From Gentiana macrophylla (lineage: Eukaryota > Streptophyta > Magnoliopsida > Gentianales > Gentianaceae): 64,000 nt of DNA. Numbering within the stretch: position 1 is the first letter of the stretch; the number at the start of each line of letters is the position of its first letter. Made by a program: the position numbers and the translations under genes. Shown piece by piece: positions 63,716-64,000 of this stretch. The notes under the pieces are model-generated. The model searched no databases. It saw nothing but the letters and a program-made list of their open reading frames with translations, and was not told the DNA's origin. The stretch is taken from contig JAOBSW010000502.1 of the NCBI GenBank assembly GCA_026214975.1, positions 248,001-312,000 on the forward strand, in the 5' to 3' direction.

Positions 63716-64000
63716 TCAGGCATAATCAGAATCTGAGTAGGATATAACTTTGAAACTTCCATCCTTGGAATACCATATCCCTACTCCCAAAGTCTCTTTT
63801 AGGTACTTGAGAACTCTTTTGACTGCACCTAAATGACTTTCTTCAGGTTTAGATTGAAATCTTGCACAAACACCTACAACAAAGGATATATTAGGTCTGC
63901 TGGCAGTAAGGTACGGCAGACTGCCTATCATCCTTATGTATAAAGTTTGATCAACATCTTTGCCTTCTTTATCTTCATCCAATCTGATATTTGTACTCAT
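63716..64000 (-). pseudogene. SIRE reverse transcriptase C-terminus
   Basis: A clean 94-codon frame running off the window: TNIRLDEDKEGKDVDQTLYI, GSLPYLTASRPNISFVVGVC, VKRVLKYLKETLGVGIWYSK and ISYSDSDYA, the end of copia RT and the first RNase H strand with its aspartates. The initial Met is internal. It breaks directly after SDSDYA. Confidence 0.9.

Larger units (their letters stand above)
56780..64000 (-). mobile_element. SIRE-like copia element with large third ORF (continues past window)
   Basis: On the minus strand: RT end and RNase H (64000-63215), a spacer, a third ORF (62590-58648), a polypurine tract and the 3' LTR (58486-56780). Long LTR and an ORF between RNase H and LTR define SIRE/Maximus-type elements. 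Upstream pol and the other LTR lie outside the window. It is the least decayed copia element here in its third ORF. Confidence 0.9.

Overview
This window is nuclear DNA of a flowering plant, probably a eudicot. It consists almost entirely of nested, decayed LTR retrotransposons. I found no intact cellular gene, tRNA, rRNA or CRISPR array. The evidence is plant-type retroelement lineages (Ty1/copia SIRE-like, Ty3/gypsy chromovirus Tekay/Del-like, Ty3/gypsy Athila-like), tRNA-type primer sites, polypurine tracts, TG...CA termini and short target-site duplications (TSDs). Nearly every coding region carries stops and frameshifts. The species cannot be named from the sequence.

Layout, left to right. 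(1) 1-3927 and 11197-~11690: decayed SIRE-like copia element 'copia-1' (+), split by (2) a Tekay-like chromovirus (-) at 3928-11191 with TSD GATTG; it retains PR, RT, RH, INT and chromodomain but lost the end of its 5' LTR, its primer site and most of gag. (3) ~11690-13522: copia LTR, then 13523-16738 'copia-2' (gag to integrase), which holds a 219-bp target-primed insert (16279-16497, 17-bp TSD). (4) 16739-22779: a non-autonomous Athila-like element (-), 'Athila-1', with a protease remnant, a promoter-like interval and a 3' ORF. (5) 22780-~31200: 'copia-3', with LTR, gag, PR, INT, RT, RH and a third ORF that ends at a junction with a second Athila-like LTR. (6) 31206-43800: that fragment ('Athila-2', -) carries a solo LTR ('LTR-A', TSD ATAAC), which in turn carries Athila-like element B (32000-41236, +). 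The ~1 kb left of B reappears to its right (30998-31999 versus 41238-42240). (7) 43801-49123 and 55656-56779: Athila-like element C (+), lacking PR/RT/RH, split by (8) element D (49124-55655, -), a non-coding large retrotransposon derivative (LARD) with two ~1.86-kb LTRs and TSD TTTGC. (9) 56780-64000: a SIRE-like copia element (-) running off the window, with a ~3.9-kb third ORF.

The coding parts supply the standard capsid, protease, reverse transcriptase, RNase H and integrase functions. D has none and would need proteins in trans. Three elements (Athila-1, copia-3, right SIRE) carry a 3' ORF preceded by promoter-like non-coding sequence.

Most interesting non-coding signals: (a) a small stem-loop with a conserved (A)GGA loop and covarying arms, a few bases upstream of the polypurine tract in four gypsy elements; (b) hairpins with a conserved core and covarying arms inside LARD D, whose core also occurs in the LTR of B; (c) CpG-rich quasi-palindromes repeated at ~20-21 nt in unrelated LTRs, directly upstream of the TATA box in B. 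Copies of the same repeat also disagree recurrently at CTG/CAG versus CG, which points to systematic base-calling error at methylated sites.
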